From positions 1-60,101 of the forward strand of contig JAFSGY010000047.1 in NCBI GenBank assembly GCA_017440575.1: a stretch of DNA of 60,101 nt. The letters are read 5' to 3'. The translations under genes were made by a program, and so were the position numbers. This document shows positions 8,698 to 17,658 of the stretch, one piece after another. How positions within the stretch are numbered: position 1 is the first letter of the stretch; each line of letters opens with the position of its first letter. The notes below the pieces were generated by a model, which did no database searches, had not been told where the DNA came from, and saw nothing but the letters and a program-made list of their open reading frames with translations. Source of the stretch: Lachnospiraceae bacterium. Its GTDB lineage: Bacteria; Bacillota; Clostridia; Lachnospirales; Lachnospiraceae.

Positions 8698-8737
8698 GAG
8701 CAAAATTATAGTTTGAAAATCATGGAGCATATATATA

Positions 8738-9550
8738 ATGGAAAAGAAGATATTTTTTACAGATTTGGATGGTACTTTATTAAACGATGAAAAAGAGATT
8801 ACACCAAAAACAAGGGAAGTGTTAGCTAAGATAACAGAGCTTGGTCATTATCTGGTTTTTATCTCAGGAAGACCTATGATGAGTGTTATGGAAGCAAGAA
8901 GAGGGCTTCCAGTTTCGGATAAGAACTTATATCTGATTGCCAGCAATGGTGGTGTTATCTATGATGCAGAGAATGATAAGATATTAAGAGAGAATAGACT
9001 TACATTAGAACAGGCAGATTATGTTTTAAAGTATTGTGAACAGGCTGGGGTTCATAGCCATACCTATACGGATGATGCGATAGTATCAAAAAGACAGTCA
9101 GAGGAATTAACATTTTATCAGAAGACAATTCATATGCCGTCTCTGATTACCGACGATATTATTGGAAGTTTGGATAAGCCGCCTTTAAAATGTATTGCCA
9201 TTTCAGGAGAAAAGAAGAATTTGGATGTTGTAAAGAAAGGATTAACGGATTGGGCAAAGGGACAGGTTCAGCTCATGTTTTCTAATGATAAACTACTGGA
9301 AATGATACCGATTACATCAGGAAAAGGAACAGCATTAAAGTGGTTAAGTGAGTATCTGGATGTTGATATTAATAATACTTTGGCGGCAGGTGATATGGAC
9401 AATGATATTTCTATGTTGGAAGCGGCTGGAGTTGGTGTTGCTATGTTAAATGGTGCACCTCATGTAAGGGAGCTTGCAGACAGGGTAACAGAAGACGATA
9501 ATAATCATGATGGACTGGTGCCTATTTTAAAGGAGTTTTTTGGATGTTAA
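8738..9550 (+). CDS. Cof-type HAD-family hydrolase
   Basis: A 270-residue cytosolic phosphatase of the HAD superfamily, Cof/IIB subgroup. Motif I is FFTDLDGTLLN (residues 6-16), motif II FISGRP, motif III lies around the lysine of TSGKGTALKWL, and motif IV is AAGDMDNDISMLEAAG. Members usually dephosphorylate sugar phosphates or cofactors; the substrate cannot be read here. It overlaps the next gene by 7 bp. This pair is an accessory insertion between jag and mnmE. Confidence 0.9.
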   Translation: MEKKIFFTDLDGTLLNDEKEITPKTREVLAKITELGHYLVFISGRPMMSVMEARRGLPVSDKNLYLIASNGGVIYDAENDKILRENRLTLEQADYVLKYCEQAGVHSHTYTDDAIVSKRQSEELTFYQKTIHMPSLITDDIIGSLDKPPLKCIAISGEKKNLDVVKKGLTDWAKGQVQLMFSNDKLLEMIPITSGKGTALKWLSEYLDVDINNTLAAGDMDNDISMLEAAGVGVAMLNGAPHVRELADRVTEDDNNHDGLVPILKEFFGC

Positions 9551-10092
9551 TTATAAAAGAGGCTTTTGAAGAAAAGCAGTTAGAGCAGATTAGACAATTG
9601 TATGAAGCTGCATTTCCGGCAAGTGAAAAGAAGCCATTTTCTCTGATTTTAGAAAAAAGAGCAAGTGGAGCAGTTGAAATCCTTGCAATTGAGGATGATA
9701 AAAGACGTTTTAGAGGACTTATAATAACAATACTTTATAAGGATATGGTTTTGATTGATTATTTTGCAATCGATGAAGAGAGTCGTGGAATAGGAATTGG
9801 TTCGGATGTTTTGAAGCTATTTACAGCACGATGTGCAAAAAAAAGAGTTTTTCTGGAAATAGAAAGTACCGTATCGAAATTGGTAGAAGACTATGATATA
9901 AAGATAAGAAGAAAAGCATTTTATGAAAGAAATGGTTTAGCATCTCAAGGCTATCTTGTGAATCTATTTGGTGTAGAGATGGAGATTATGTCTTTCAATT
10001 GTGATATTTGTTTTGAAGAATATCATGAGATGCTTGTACATGTTTATGGTGAGGGAGTACGTGATAAGGTACAGTTTATAAGGAATTTGTAA
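9544..10092 (+). CDS. GNAT-family N-acetyltransferase
   Basis: A 182-residue protein with the GNAT fold. The acetyl-CoA loop is visible as DEESRGIGIGSDVLKLF (canonical R/QxxGxG/A), preceded by strand VLIDYFAI and followed by KRVFLEIES and the FYERNGLA tyrosine-region motif. Its start overlaps the HAD gene, so the two are coupled. The C-terminal 45 residues extend past the usual GNAT core. The acceptor substrate is unknown. Confidence 0.82.
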   Translation: MLIIKEAFEEKQLEQIRQLYEAAFPASEKKPFSLILEKRASGAVEILAIEDDKRRFRGLIITILYKDMVLIDYFAIDEESRGIGIGSDVLKLFTARCAKKRVFLEIESTVSKLVEDYDIKIRRKAFYERNGLASQGYLVNLFGVEMEIMSFNCDICFEEYHEMLVHVYGEGVRDKVQFIRNL

Positions 10093-10190
10093 GATTATAA
10101 TTTTGTGTATTTTATTGAAAATATAGTAAAAATAGATTATAGTTAAAAGGTTAGAAGCTAGTAATTTAGGACTAATTGGAGACATGCTTT

Positions 10191-11609
10191 ATGAAAACAG
10201 ATACAATCGCAGCCATTGCAACAGCAGTCAGTGATGCAGGAATCGGTATTATCAGAATCAGTGGTAAGGAAGCCATTGAGATAGCAGACCGCCTGTATCG
10301 TTCGAAAAATGGAAAAAAGAAATTATCCGATGTGACAAGCCATACCATTCATTATGGTTTTCTTTATGATGAAGAAGAAATGATTGATGAGGTTATGGTT
10401 GCGGTCATGAAAGCACCAAATACTTATACGAAAGAGGATACGGTGGAGATAGACTGTCACGGTGGTATTCTGGTTATGCATAGAGTATTAGAGGCAGCTT
10501 TAAAGCATGGCTGTCGTTTGGCGGAGCCAGGAGAATTCACAAAGCGTGCCTTTTTAAATGGAAGAATTGACTTGTCGAAGGCAGAAGCGGTTATGGATAT
10601 GATTCATGCGAAGAATGAATTTGCCATGAAAGCTTCCTTGAAGCAGTTAAAGGGTGCTGTTTCCGAAAAGGTTCGTTCTTTGCGTGATGAGATTTTATAT
10701 GAAATAGCGTTTATTGAGTCTGCGCTCGATGATCCGGAGCATATTAGCTTAGAAGGCTATCATGAGAAGCTCGAAGAAAAAACAACACATCTTAGTGCAG
10801 AATTGAAAAAGTTAATTGATAGTGCAGATAACGGAAAGTTGTTAAAAGATGGTATCAATACTGTTATTGTAGGAAAGCCAAATGCCGGAAAGTCCTCTCT
10901 TTTAAATCTTTTAGTTGGCGAAGATAAGGCAATTGTAACCAGTATAGCAGGTACAACAAGAGATGTATTAGAGGAGTCCATTAAGCTTCATGGAATAGGA
11001 CTCAATATTATTGATACCGCAGGAATTCGTGATACACAGGACGAAGTAGAGAAAATCGGTGTAGAAAAGGCAAGAAAATATGCAAATGATGCTGACTTGG
11101 TTATCTATGTGGTAGATTCCTCTTGTCCATTAGATGTAAATGATGAAGAGATTATAAGTCTTTTATGTGGGAAAAAGGTAATTGTTTTATTAAATAAAAC
11201 TGACCTTGATAATAAGGTAAGCGAAGAGGACATTAAGAAGAGCTTTCGTAAGATATATGAGGGGATGGAGAATGTCTATGAGCAACAAAGTCTTCGTATT
11301 ATAAGAACTTCTACAAAAGAGAATACAGGAATTGATGAATTTGAGCATTCGATTAAGGACATGTTTTTTGAAGGAAAGATTGCTGTAAATGATGAAATCT
11401 ATATCACAAGCAAACGTCATAAGGAAGCCTTGATGGAAGCCTATGACAGTATGCAGATGGTAAGACAAAGTCTGGCTGATGATATGCCGGAGGACTTTTA
11501 TTCCATAGATTTGATGAGTGCGTATGCTTCTCTTGGACGAATCATTGGTGAAGAGGTAGAGGATGATTTGGTAAATGAAATCTTCTCGAAGTTTTGTATG
11601 GGAAAGTAG
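10191..11609 (+). CDS. mnmE: tRNA modification GTPase MnmE
   Basis: MnmE works with MnmG to place the (carboxymethyl)aminomethyl group on U34 of certain tRNAs. I start at ATG 10191 (472 residues), which matches the family start TDTIAAIAT; GGAG at 10178-10181 is its ribosome site. The N-terminal formyl-THF-binding domain is followed by the G domain with GKPNAGKS at 228-235, DTAGIRDT and NKTDL. The C-terminal signature EIFSKFCMGK contains the catalytic cysteine. A small unknown gene separates it from mnmG. Confidence 0.96.
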   Translation: MKTDTIAAIATAVSDAGIGIIRISGKEAIEIADRLYRSKNGKKKLSDVTSHTIHYGFLYDEEEMIDEVMVAVMKAPNTYTKEDTVEIDCHGGILVMHRVLEAALKHGCRLAEPGEFTKRAFLNGRIDLSKAEAVMDMIHAKNEFAMKASLKQLKGAVSEKVRSLRDEILYEIAFIESALDDPEHISLEGYHEKLEEKTTHLSAELKKLIDSADNGKLLKDGINTVIVGKPNAGKSSLLNLLVGEDKAIVTSIAGTTRDVLEESIKLHGIGLNIIDTAGIRDTQDEVEKIGVEKARKYANDADLVIYVVDSSCPLDVNDEEIISLLCGKKVIVLLNKTDLDNKVSEEDIKKSFRKIYEGMENVYEQQSLRIIRTSTKENTGIDEFEHSIKDMFFEGKIAVNDEIYITSKRHKEALMEAYDSMQMVRQSLADDMPEDFYSIDLMSAYASLGRIIGEEVEDDLVNEIFSKFCMGK

Positions 11610-11618
11610 GATAATTAT

Positions 11619-12044
11619 ATGAAAAAGAAAAAAATAGTTATTTTATTTTCTATACTTATTTTCTTTATTTGTTTGATTTTTGCTATACCCAGAGGAAGAA
11701 AACAAAATTATTATTATATTTATGGAACAATAACTTGTATAGCAACTGATTTCAATCAAATGGATGGTAAGAGTTATGTAACAATAAGATATGGTAAAAA
11801 CAATCAAGAAGAGAAAATATTTTATGTAGAAAAATCAGATCTAATAAATGAAATTGGAAAAAATTCATTAGAAAATATTATAGGTATTAGTGTTAATTTA
11901 AAAATACCAGAGGATGCTTTAAAGAAAAATAATATAAATATAGATACTTTAACTCTTTTTGATTTATTAGATAATCATAATTTTGATGCTTATTTTGTTG
12001 TAGAGGATATTTTTTGGGAAGATGAAAAAGTTAGTGAGGAGTAG
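11619..12044 (+). CDS. Membrane-anchored protein of unknown function
   Basis: A 141-residue, very A/T-rich gene I do not recognise. Residues 7-24 ([18 protein letters not shown]) form an N-terminal anchor or uncleaved signal after a KKKK cluster. The rest is predicted extracytoplasmic, rich in Asn, Ile, Lys and Asp. It lies 9 bp after mnmE and 2 bp before mnmG, so it must be co-transcribed with them, yet most genomes have mnmE and mnmG adjacent. Its codon use is more A/T-biased than its neighbours, which suggests later insertion. Confidence 0.6.
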   Translation: MKKKKIVILFSILIFFICLIFAIPRGRKQNYYYIYGTITCIATDFNQMDGKSYVTIRYGKNNQEEKIFYVEKSDLINEIGKNSLENIIGISVNLKIPEDALKKNNINIDTLTLFDLLDNHNFDAYFVVEDIFWEDEKVSEE

Positions 12045-12046
12045 AT

Positions 12047-13966
12047 ATGTCTGAGATTAGAGAAAAAGTAGACGTATGTGTTGTTGGGGCCGGACATGCT
12101 GGCTGTGAGGCGGCACTTGCTTGTGCCAGAATGGGACTGGAAACTGTTATTTTTACCGTTAGTGTAGATAGTATTGCATTGATGCCATGTAATCCGAATA
12201 TTGGAGGCTCTTCTAAGGGACATCTGGTAAGAGAACTGGATGCTCTTGGCGGTGAGATGGGAAAAAATATAGATAAGACCTTTATTCAGTCCAAGATGCT
12301 GAATGTTTCCAAAGGTCCGGCAGTACATTCTCTTCGTGCGCAGGCTGATAAGGCTGAGTATACAAGGGAAATGAGAAAGGTTTTGGAGAATCAGGAACAT
12401 CTGACCATTAAACAGGCAGAGGTTACGGAGCTTCTTGCAGAAAAGCTGGAGACACCCGATGGTCTTGCAACCAAGAAAATTACGGGTGTAAAGACTTATA
12501 CAGGTGCTATTTATGAAGCAAAAGCAGTAGTTTTATGTACAGGTACTTACTTAAAGGCAAGATGTCTTTGTGGTGAGGCGATTACCTATACAGGCCCAAA
12601 TGGCTTACAGGCTGCAAATTACCTGACTGACTCTTTGATTAAGCTTGGCGTTGAGATGCGCCGCTTTAAAACAGGAACTCCGGCAAGAATGGATAAGCGA
12701 TCTATTGATTTTAGTAAGATGGAGGAGCAGTTTGGTGATGAAAAGGTAGTGCCGTTTTCCTTTTCAACCAATCCTGAAGATGTGCAAATTGATCAGGTGT
12801 CCTGTTGGTTAACTTACACAAATGAGAAAACACATGAGATTATTCGTGGAAACTTGGACCGTTCACCGATTTATGCAGGTATTATTGAGGGAACCGGGCC
12901 AAGATACTGTCCGTCTATTGAGGATAAGGTAGTAAAATTCGCTGAAAAAGAAAGACATCAGGTGTTCTTAGAACCAGAAGGCTTACATACCAATGAAATG
13001 TATGTGGGTGGCATGAGTTCATCACTTCCTGAAGATGTGCAGCTTGCTATGTATCGTACCGTTCCGGGATTGGAAAATTGTAAGATGGTTAGAAATGCTT
13101 ATGCGATTGAATATGATTGTATCAATCCGGGACAACTTTATCCAACCTTACAATTCAAGGCGATTTCTGGTCTGTTTAGTGCAGGACAGTTTAATGGAAG
13201 CAGTGGATATGAGGAAGCGGCAGCGCAAGGTATGATTGCCGGAATGAATGCTGGACTGTTTTTACAGGGAAAAGAGCAGGTTGTTCTTGACCGTTCTCAG
13301 GCATATATTGGTGTTTTAATTGATGACTTGGTAACCAAAGAGAATTTTGAACCATATCGAATGATGACTTCCAGAGCAGAGTATCGTTTGTTATTAAGAC
13401 AGGATAATGCGGATTTACGACTTCGTAAGATTGGTTATGAAGCTGGTTTAATTACAAAAGAGCAGTATGATTATGTTTGCAAGAAGGAAGAATTGATTGC
13501 AAAAGAAATCGAAAGACTCGAAAATACTAAAGTTGGTGCAAATCAGACCATTCAGAAATTTCTGGAAAGTAAAGGAAGTTCTACCTTAAAGACAGCAGCT
13601 TCCCTTGCAGAGTTAATATGCAGACCAGAGCTTTCCTATGAATTGATTGAAGAAATTGACAAGGAAAGAGAAACGCTTAGTGATGATGTCATCGAGCAGA
13701 TTAATATCAATATTAAGTATGATGGTTATATTAAGAGACAGCTAAAACAGGTAGAGCAGTACAAGAAGATGGAGAAGAAGCTGATACCGGCTAATATTGA
13801 TTATGATGATGTCAGCAGCCTTCGTTTGGAAGCAAGACAAAAGCTGAAAAAGTTCCAGCCAATTAATGTAGGACAGGCTTCCCGAATTAGTGGTGTGTCT
13901 CCAGCGGATATTTCTGTGTTGCTTGTTTATTTGGAGCATTTAAGACATAATAAGAATAATCAATAA
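12047..13966 (+). CDS. mnmG: tRNA uridine-5-carboxymethylaminomethyl synthesis enzyme MnmG
   Basis: This FAD-dependent partner of MnmE modifies U34 of tRNA. The 639-residue protein has the normal length. The FAD dinucleotide-binding motif [10 protein letters not shown] begins at residue 14. The family signatures [19 protein letters not shown] and [13 protein letters not shown], and the [17 protein letters not shown] segment, are intact. The C-terminal helical MnmE/tRNA-binding region is present. A strong inverted repeat overlaps its stop codon. Confidence 0.97.
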   Translation: MSEIREKVDVCVVGAGHAGCEAALACARMGLETVIFTVSVDSIALMPCNPNIGGSSKGHLVRELDALGGEMGKNIDKTFIQSKMLNVSKGPAVHSLRAQADKAEYTREMRKVLENQEHLTIKQAEVTELLAEKLETPDGLATKKITGVKTYTGAIYEAKAVVLCTGTYLKARCLCGEAITYTGPNGLQAANYLTDSLIKLGVEMRRFKTGTPARMDKRSIDFSKMEEQFGDEKVVPFSFSTNPEDVQIDQVSCWLTYTNEKTHEIIRGNLDRSPIYAGIIEGTGPRYCPSIEDKVVKFAEKERHQVFLEPEGLHTNEMYVGGMSSSLPEDVQLAMYRTVPGLENCKMVRNAYAIEYDCINPGQLYPTLQFKAISGLFSAGQFNGSSGYEEAAAQGMIAGMNAGLFLQGKEQVVLDRSQAYIGVLIDDLVTKENFEPYRMMTSRAEYRLLLRQDNADLRLRKIGYEAGLITKEQYDYVCKKEELIAKEIERLENTKVGANQTIQKFLESKGSSTLKTAASLAELICRPELSYELIEEIDKERETLSDDVIEQININIKYDGYIKRQLKQVEQYKKMEKKLIPANIDYDDVSSLRLEARQKLKKFQPINVGQASRISGVSPADISVLLVYLEHLRHNKNNQ

Positions 13967-13991
13967 ATGACACATATGTCACTTATTGATT
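13958..13991. repeat. Inverted repeat over the mnmG stop codon
   Basis: AATCAATAA-TGAC and GTCA-TTATTGATT form a near-perfect palindrome with one internal mismatch around ACATAT. It can fold as an A/T-rich hairpin but lacks a T-run on the plus strand, so it may be a processing or weak termination site. Confidence 0.5.
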
Positions 13992-14078
13992 GGTAATAGA
14001 TATCATTTTGGAGTTATCTTCAAAAATAAGTTTTTATGTTCTGGTTTGCAATATAGGTATGAAAGGTAACAATATTTG

Positions 14079-14819
14079 ATGAATAATAAATATGATTTAA
14101 CGGAATTTGAGCAAGGCTTACAAGAGCTTGGTATTTCCTTGGAGCAATCTCAAATAGATGCATTTATGAGATATTATGAATTACTGATTGAATGGAATTC
14201 TTTTATGAATCTGACTGCTATTATAGAATTCAAGGAAGTATGTATCAAGCATTTTCTGGATAGTCTTTCTTTGATAAAAGTTATGGATTGTCATCAGAGT
14301 CTGACTTTAATCGATATAGGAACTGGAGCAGGATTTCCTGGAATTCCTTTAAAAATTGCATTTCCGGAGTTGAAGATTACATTATTAGATTCACTTGGAA
14401 AAAGAGTTAAGTTTTTAAATGAAGTAATTAATCAATTAGGACTGAAGGATATAGAAGCAATTCATGGAAGAGCAGAGGATTATGCTATGCCGAAGGCATT
14501 GAATTCCGGATTAAGAGAGTCTTTTGATGTATGTGTTTCTAGAGCGGTAGCAAATCTTGCTACACTTTCGGAGTACTGTCTACCTTATGTAAAGGTAGGT
14601 GGTAGTTTCATTTCTTATAAGTCAGAAAAGATTACAGAGGAAAGACAGCTTGCAGAAAAAGCGATTACCATTCTTGGTGGGCAGATTGATTCTCAAAATG
14701 AGTTTATGTTGCCGTTTTCAGATATTTATCGTAATCTTTTTGTTATAAAAAAATTGAAGCAAACGCCAAAGAAGTATCCACGTAAAGCAGGATTACCGTC
14801 TAAGGAGCCTTTAGCATGA
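14079..14819 (+). CDS. rsmG: 16S rRNA (guanine527-N7)-methyltransferase RsmG
   Basis: RsmG methylates G527 (E. coli numbering) of 16S rRNA. The 246-residue protein shows the NLTAI segment, the SAM-binding motif LIDIGTGAGFPGIPLKI and the VSRAVANLATLSEY region. I prefer ATG 14079 over the immediately preceding TTG. It follows mnmG by 112 bp and overlaps the histidine kinase gene by 4 bp (ATGA at 14816). Confidence 0.96.
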   Translation: MNNKYDLTEFEQGLQELGISLEQSQIDAFMRYYELLIEWNSFMNLTAIIEFKEVCIKHFLDSLSLIKVMDCHQSLTLIDIGTGAGFPGIPLKIAFPELKITLLDSLGKRVKFLNEVINQLGLKDIEAIHGRAEDYAMPKALNSGLRESFDVCVSRAVANLATLSEYCLPYVKVGGSFISYKSEKITEERQLAEKAITILGGQIDSQNEFMLPFSDIYRNLFVIKKLKQTPKKYPRKAGLPSKEPLA

Positions 14820-15448
14820 ATGAAAGATTAGAGCTTCTTGCTATGCAGGAGGCAGAACGAAAGCGTATTGCGGAAGATCTACATGATACAACCGTACAGG
14901 ATTTGGTACATTTATCGCAACAGTTAGAACTAGCTACCATGTACTTGAATCAGGATGTGAATCAGACAAGACTTGAGTTAATAAGTGCAAAAAAATATAT
15001 AAAAAAAATAATTAATGATATACGTGGAACCATTTATGATTTACGGCCAATGGCATTGGATGATATTGGTTGGAATGCGGCAATTGATAAATTGCAAAAG
15101 GATTTAAAGGATAAAAGTGATATCAATGTCATATTTGATATGTGTAATATTGATGATGTTGATTCTATTATTAAAATTACTATTTATAGAATTATATGTG
15201 AAGCATGTCAGAATACTTGTAAACATGCAAAAGCGGATTCTATGGCAGTAACCATGAGAAAAAATGAAAATAGATTAGTTCTTGATATTGCTGATGATGG
15301 TGTTGGAATCGGTGATTATGATGAAACAAATCATTTTGGTTTATCTATGATAAAGGAAATGGTTGATTTATTATCAGGTAAATTATCTATTATAACAAAT
15401 GATAAAGGAACTATAATTGATATTGTAATTCCTATTGAGGATTTATAA
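14816..15448 (+). CDS. Cytosolic sensor-less histidine kinase (HisKA_3 type)
   Basis: A 210-residue kinase of the NarL-partner class. The dimerisation/phosphoacceptor helix ERKRIAEDLHDTTVQDL places the phosphorylated histidine at residue 23. The ATPase domain has NTCKHAKADS (N box region), DDGVGIG (G1) and NHFGLSMIKEMV (G2). There is no membrane segment or input domain, as the protein begins almost directly at the H-box. It is translationally coupled to rsmG and followed by its likely response regulator. Its stimulus is unknown; the missing sensor suggests a partner protein or constitutive activity. Confidence 0.88.
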   Translation: MNERLELLAMQEAERKRIAEDLHDTTVQDLVHLSQQLELATMYLNQDVNQTRLELISAKKYIKKIINDIRGTIYDLRPMALDDIGWNAAIDKLQKDLKDKSDINVIFDMCNIDDVDSIIKITIYRIICEACQNTCKHAKADSMAVTMRKNENRLVLDIADDGVGIGDYDETNHFGLSMIKEMVDLLSGKLSIITNDKGTIIDIVIPIEDL

Positions 15449-15520
15449 TTTTTTATGTGCTTTGCACATTTTTTTTCTTGAGAGAGTAAGATTAAGGCTT
15501 TGAAAGGTAAGGGTATTTAT

Positions 15521-16162
15521 ATGATTACAGTTATGATTGTTGATGATCATAAGATGATAAGAGAAGGATTGAAGCGTATACTTGAATTTGATGGAGAAGT
15601 TCAGGTAATCGAAGAAGCTGATAACGGACAAGATTGTTTGAATAAGTTAAAGAATATAAAACCGGATATTATATTATTAGATATTAATATGCCTGTAATG
15701 AATGGAATCGAAACATTGCAAATGTTGAAGAAAAAGAAAAAAAAATATAAGGTTTTAATGTTAACAGTTCATAATGAAGTAGAGTATTTGATAAAAGCGG
15801 TCGATATTGGAATTGATGGATACTTATTAAAGGATTCTGATTCTAATGAATTAAAGAGAGCAATCAATAGTGTAAATAATGGTGAGAAGTTTATTCAGCC
15901 AAGTTTAATTCCATTATTAAATTCTAAACTTATAGCTAGAGATCTTGATAAGGAAAAGTTGGAGAAATTATCGAATAGAGAAATAGAAGTTTTAAAGCTT
16001 GTTTCAATAGGTATGTTTAATAAAGAGATTGGAAAGAAACTTGATATTAGTGAGAGAACTGTTAAGAATCATATGTCCAATATCTTTAAAAAAATAGAAT
16101 GTACAGATAGAACGCAAGCTGCAGTATTTGCAATAAGAAATGGACTTGTCAATGTGAATTAA
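15521..16162 (+). CDS. NarL/LuxR-family response regulator
   Basis: A 213-residue two-domain regulator. The receiver domain begins MITVMIVDDHKMIREGLKRI, with the phosphoacceptor aspartate in ILLDINMPVMNG (about residue 54), the conserved Thr in MLTVHN and Lys in YLLKDS. The C-terminal LuxR helix-turn-helix spans LSNREIEVLKLVSIGMFNKE to the SERTVKNHMSNIF region. ATG 15521, preceded by AAGGG, is preferred over a TTG 21 bp upstream. It is probably phosphorylated by the kinase just upstream. A terminator-like palindrome containing parS follows. Confidence 0.92.
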   Translation: MITVMIVDDHKMIREGLKRILEFDGEVQVIEEADNGQDCLNKLKNIKPDIILLDINMPVMNGIETLQMLKKKKKKYKVLMLTVHNEVEYLIKAVDIGIDGYLLKDSDSNELKRAINSVNNGEKFIQPSLIPLLNSKLIARDLDKEKLEKLSNREIEVLKLVSIGMFNKEIGKKLDISERTVKNHMSNIFKKIECTDRTQAAVFAIRNGLVNVN

Positions 16163-16186
16163 TATATTAACGTAATTAAGTTACAT

Positions 16187-16226
16187 AAAAGGAGTAATGT
16201 TTCACGTGAAACATTACTCCTTTTTA
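16187..16226 (+). terminator. Perfect palindrome: terminator containing parS
   Basis: AAAAGGAGTAATGTTTCAC and its exact complement GTGAAACATTACTCCTTTT meet at 16205/16206 and end in a T-run. It reads as a strong terminator for the response-regulator transcript and, at its centre, a perfect parS site. Confidence 0.8.
16198..16213. promoter_or_regulatory. parS: parS site 1
   Basis: TGTTTCACGTGAAACA is the exact consensus parS sequence bound by ParB (Spo0J). It lies 690 bp upstream of parA. Confidence 0.95.
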
Positions 16227-16266
16227 TTGTTATTTTGAAAAATAAAATTCAAGTTTAGGTGAGTGA

Positions 16267-16486
16267 AGGGCGTTGGCAGAGTGTTGTTCACAATTCTGGG
16301 ACACAAAGCCTAAGAGTTACTAAATGTCCTCTTCTGACAGCTTTAATTAGCACCCTCTTGCGCAAACTCGCCCTGCTGTCGCAGTGCTCAGGCAAGACTC
16401 CAGAGGATGCTTGCTGTCATCAGAGAACATTAAGAAACTCTAAGACTTTGCTTTACAGAATTGTGAACAACACTCTGCCAACCCTG
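16267..16486. ncRNA. Long hairpin element between parS sites (unassigned)
   Basis: Perfect 27-bp inverted arms lie at 16272-16298 (GTTGGCAGAGTGTTGTTCAC...) and 16456-16482, and AGGG/CCCT pairs extend them with one bulge. Inside, a second 40-nt stretch pairs imperfectly (CAAAG..TAAGAGTT..AATGT..TCT..GACAG against its partner). The tip is near 16370-16400. The whole folds as one rod of about 215 nt. The many compensated positions in the inner arms suggest a conserved RNA fold or a remnant mobile repeat. Strand and function are not determined. Confidence 0.45.
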
Positions 16487-16569
16487 CCACACTTCGCTAG
16501 AACAATTCATAGATTAAAGTTTTCACAGCGTAGTGGCTGGCTTGGGCGGCACATGACACCTCACTACAT

Positions 16570-16704
16570 GTGAGCCATGTCGACAGACTCGCAGCACAGC
16601 TACTCGTTGTCGCGGCGTTCGCCGTATTGTCCACTGTCTAAAGTTGCTTTTACGTGAGCGTGCTCCCGACGAGCAATTTAGCCACTGTCCAGCATGGCTC
16701 ACTT
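16570..16704. ncRNA. Second structured domain between parS sites (unassigned)
   Basis: GTGAGCCATG at 16570 and CATGGCTCAC ending near 16703 form a 10-bp closing stem. GACAG/CTGTC pairs follow inside after a small internal loop. Smaller hairpins include GGCG-TTC-GCC. Base composition is clearly higher in G+C than the flanking genes. With the long hairpin to its left it may make one RNA of about 450 nt. I could not match it to RNase P RNA, tmRNA or SRP RNA. Confidence 0.4.
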
Positions 16705-16744
16705 TAACACGCAAAGCTTGAATTTAATAAGTCTACAAGCATAA

Positions 16745-16760
16745 TGTTTCACGTGAAACA
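16745..16760. promoter_or_regulatory. parS: parS site 2
   Basis: A second exact TGTTTCACGTGAAACA, extended to a 22-bp palindrome by TAA/TTA (16742-16763). It lies 127 bp upstream of the parA start and 532 bp from the first parS. Confidence 0.95.
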
Positions 16761-16886
16761 TTAGAAAATAGTAGTAACATAATTAATTTCCATAATAACT
16801 ATAAAATAAAATACAAAACTTTCTAGCATATCATACTCATTAGTGATATAATCATATACAGAGAAGAAAAAATTAGGAGGATAAAA

Positions 16887-17645
16887 ATGGGAAAAATAAT
16901 TGCGATTGCTAACCAGAAGGGTGGAGTTGGAAAAACAACAACATCGATTAACTTATCTGCTTGTATTGCAGAAAAAGGTAAAAAAGTATTGGTAATTGAT
17001 ATTGATCCTCAGGGAAATACAACAAGCGGATATGGTATCGAGAAGAATGAATTAGAGAATACCATATATGAATTAATGCTCGGAGAATGTTCTATTGAGG
17101 ATTGTATTATCAAAGATGTTGTAAAAAATGTTTCGATTTTACCATCGAATGTTAATCTTGCTGCAGCCGAAATAGAATTAATCGGAGTAGAGAGAAAAGA
17201 ATACATACTAAAGAATGAAGTTGATTGGGTAAGAGACAGATACGATTATATTATTATTGATTGTCCACCATCATTAAGCATGTTAACTGTGAATGCGATG
17301 ACAACTGCTGACTCTGTATTGGTTCCAATTCAGTGTGAGTATTATGCGTTGGAAGGATTGAGTCAGCTTATTCATACCGTTAATTTGGTAAAAGAAAGAT
17401 TGAATCCTGACTTAGACATGGAAGGTGTTGTTTTCACCATGTATGATTCTAGAACAAATCTGTCTGCACAGGTTGTTGAAAATGTAAAGAACAATTTGAA
17501 ACAGAAGATATATAAGACTGTGATACCAAGAAATATTCGATTAGCAGAAGCGCCAAGCCATGGAGAACCGATTAATATCTATGATCCAAAATCAGCAGGT
17601 GCAGAGAGTTATCTGGCATTAGCAGATGAAATAATTAAAAAATAA
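16887..17645 (+). CDS. parA: Chromosome partitioning ATPase ParA (Soj)
   Basis: ParA is a deviant Walker-A ATPase that binds DNA non-specifically and, with ParB-parS, moves replicated origins and (as Soj) regulates DnaA. The 252-residue protein starts MGKIIAIANQKGGVGKTT, with the deviant Walker motif at residues 11-18 containing both lysines. DIDPQGNTTSGYG and IIIDCPPSL are the A' and Walker B motifs. AGGAGG precedes the ATG. It lies 13 bp from parB. Confidence 0.96.
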   Translation: MGKIIAIANQKGGVGKTTTSINLSACIAEKGKKVLVIDIDPQGNTTSGYGIEKNELENTIYELMLGECSIEDCIIKDVVKNVSILPSNVNLAAAEIELIGVERKEYILKNEVDWVRDRYDYIIIDCPPSLSMLTVNAMTTADSVLVPIQCEYYALEGLSQLIHTVNLVKERLNPDLDMEGVVFTMYDSRTNLSAQVVENVKNNLKQKIYKTVIPRNIRLAEAPSHGEPINIYDPKSAGAESYLALADEIIKK

Positions 17646-17658
17646 AGGAGAATAGAAT

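Larger units (their letters stand above)
16163..16886. other. 724-bp non-coding par region
   Basis: This gap holds two parS sites (16198, 16745), a structured, GC-richer block between them (16267-16704, described separately) and, in the last 100 bp, A/T-rich sequence with a TATAAT at 16847-16852 that may be the parA -10 element. No credible protein-coding gene is present: the open frames in the block lack ribosome sites and coincide with inverted-repeat arms. Confidence 0.8.

Noticed and set aside
16267-16486. 6S RNA assignment for the long hairpin
   Set aside because: Length and rod shape are similar, but the 27-bp perfect closing stem and absence of a clear central open bubble do not fit well. 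I could not show a promoter.
16259-16714. Open frames of 63-104 codons on both strands between the parS sites
   Set aside because: They coincide with inverted-repeat arms, lack ribosome sites and show no protein-like composition; a structural or RNA element fits better.
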